Part shown: positions 63,015-64,000 of the stretch, one piece after another
Layout: the number at the start of each line of letters is the position of its first letter
Numbering within the stretch: position 1 is the stretch's first letter
NCBI GenBank assembly: GCA_014075255.1
Contig: CP046178.1
Coordinates: 2,374,894-2,438,893 of the forward strand
Direction of reading: 5' to 3'
Length of the DNA: 64,000 nt
Source of the DNA: Gammaproteobacteria bacterium
Lineage (GTDB): Bacteria; Pseudomonadota; Gammaproteobacteria; UBA4575
Translations under genes and position numbers: made by a program
The notes under the pieces: generated by a model
Database searches by the model: none
What the model was told of the DNA's origin: nothing
What the model saw: the letters and a program-made list of their open reading frames with translations, nothing else

Positions 63015-64000
63015 ATGCAACATCAAACGGACGATCTCAGAATAGTAGAAACTAAAGAGGTTATTGCACCTTCTGAGATACGCCAAGAAATTCCCGTAAG
63101 TGAAAAATCTGCTCAGTGCGTTTTAACTGCGCGTAGTGCTGCGCAAAAAATCTTACATGGCGAAGATGATCGTTTACTAGTTATTGTCGGTCCGTGTTCG
63201 ATTCATGATGCAGATGCTGCACGTGAATATGCAGGTCGTTTAACAAAAGTACGTGACGAGATAGCAGGTGACTTGATGATCGTCATGCGCGTGTATTTTG
63301 AAAAGCCGCGCACTACAGTGGGCTGGAAGGGTTTAATTAATGATCCTAATTTAGATGATAGTTTTGAGATTAATAAAGGTTTGCGTGTTGCACGAAAGTT
63401 GTTACTTGATCTTAATGAATCAGGAATGCCTGCAGGTACAGAATATTTAGACTTAATTAGCCCACAATATGTTGCCGATTTGGTGAGTTGGGGTGCAATT
63501 GGAGCGCGAACAACTGAAAGCCAAGTACATCGAGAATTATCATCTGGCTTGTCATGCCCGGTTGGATTTAAAAATGCGACTGATGGTGGTTTGCAGGTTG
63601 CAGTTGATGCTATTGGTTCGGCAATGAATCCGCACCACTTTTTGTCGGTTACTAAAGAAGGTAAATCTGCAATTTTTTCAACTGCTGGCAACAAAGATTG
63701 CCATATCATTCTGCGTGGTGGAAATGATCAGCCTAACTATAGTCCAGAAAGCATCAATGAAGCATCAGCTTTACTAGAAAAGTCGGGTTTAGCGGCTCGT
63801 ATTATGGTGGATCTTAGTCACGCAAACAGTTTGAAGCAGCACGATAAGCAAATAGAAGTAGGTGATTCCATTTCTCAGCAGCTCAGTGCTGGAGATATGC
63901 GTATTTTTGGTTTGATGATCGAAAGTCATTTGATTGCGGGTCGTCAAAACGCAAAACCCGGACAAGAGCTCGTCTACGGTCAAAGTATTACCGACGCTTG
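63015..64000 (+). CDS. aroG: 3-deoxy-7-phosphoheptulonate synthase (class I, AroF/G/H), cut by window end
   Basis: 328 codons are visible from ATG 63015 and the frame is still open at 64000, so the 3' end (about 20-30 codons by family length) is outside. First step of the shikimate pathway. Motifs: VIVGPCSIHDADAAREYA, MRVYFEKPRTTVGWKGLINDP, AGTEYLDLISPQYVADLVSWGAIGARTTESQ, VGFKNATDGG, MVDLSHANS. AGGAAAGATCATC precedes the ATG. Which feedback type it is cannot be told. Confidence 0.95.
   Translation, partial: MQHQTDDLRIVETKEVIAPSEIRQEIPVSEKSAQCVLTARSAAQKILHGEDDRLLVIVGPCSIHDADAAREYAGRLTKVRDEIAGDLMIVMRVYFEKPRTTVGWKGLINDPNLDDSFEINKGLRVARKLLLDLNESGMPAGTEYLDLISPQYVADLVSWGAIGARTTESQVHRELSSGLSCPVGFKNATDGGLQVAVDAIGSAMNPHHFLSVTKEGKSAIFSTAGNKDCHIILRGGNDQPNYSPESINEASALLEKSGLAARIMVDLSHANSLKQHDKQIEVGDSISQQLSAGDMRIFGLMIESHLIAGRQNAKPGQELVYGQSITDA

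Noticed and set aside
63203-63709. 168-codon - strand ORF near the window end
   Set aside because: It is a shadow of the DAHP synthase gene, whose + strand frame shows all family motifs.

Overview
The window is bacterial chromosome of modest G+C (near 40 % by eye), densely coding, and reads as a gammaproteobacterium. The evidence is the cluster mla - yrbG - kdsC - lptCAB - rpoN - hpf - ptsN, MlaFEDCB, RnfB/nth/metG, and an outer membrane (BtuB, Lpt, Mla). HprK with a short PTS and a short-form HisG point away from the enterics. A DsrS-like gene beside cysG suggests a sulfur-oxidising lineage or ancestry. I see no rRNA, tRNA, CRISPR array, transposase or integrase.

Layout. 1-2.93 kb: array 1, four unrelated small genes on the + strand separated by a precise 111-bp repeat. 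2.97-11.6 kb: TrpD-like transferase, Sel1 protein, MoxR ATPase plus VWA protein, frameshifted dsrS, cysG, a PQQ-type dehydrogenase and a Bcp peroxiredoxin. 11.65-14.4 kb: cobalamin riboswitch, btuB and a PduO-type adenosyltransferase. 14.5-24.7 kb: a CRP-like regulator, a class III adenylate cyclase, a four-gene MacB-like exporter, a ROK kinase and a serine hydrolase; three CRP-type operators lie in this stretch. 24.7-34.2 kb: MNIO metallophore genes hvfX-hvfB-hvfC and, 6.7 kb away on the same strand, an HvfA-like precursor with seven EGKCG motifs; between them lie an FMN glutamate-synthase-like gene and an acetolactate synthase / aldehyde dehydrogenase / malic enzyme run. 34.4-40.2 kb: nth, RnfB-like ferredoxin, metG, apbC, an LEA lipoprotein and dcd. 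40.27-44.0 kb: array 2, five more single-gene units with the same repeat, on the - strand. 44-64 kb: DUF2721, cupin, mtfA, mgtE, the regulatory PTS, rpoN, lpt/kdsC, mla, murA, hisG and the start of a DAHP synthase gene cut by the window edge.

The most unusual content is the repeat. Each complete copy is exactly 111 bp: a 28-nt dyad (A), 55 nt, and a second 28-nt dyad (B). The 55-nt part carries conserved GGGGA and GGTTGGA blocks and a sigma70-like pair (TTGGAA/T, 17 bp, then TAAAAT or CAAAAT) that overlaps dyad B and points into the next gene. Dyad A often supplies or overlaps the stop codon of the preceding gene. One unrelated gene per interval, always in one orientation to the repeat, at two loci 38 kb apart, looks like a cassette system that is not a classical integron and whose cassettes carry their own promoters.

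Other notable points are the HvfA precursor separated from its maturases with a Zur-box-like palindrome upstream, a possible local cAMP-CRP circuit, two probable single-base frameshifts (dsrS and a Cys-rich secreted cassette protein), and a decayed copy of the adenosyltransferase 3' end.
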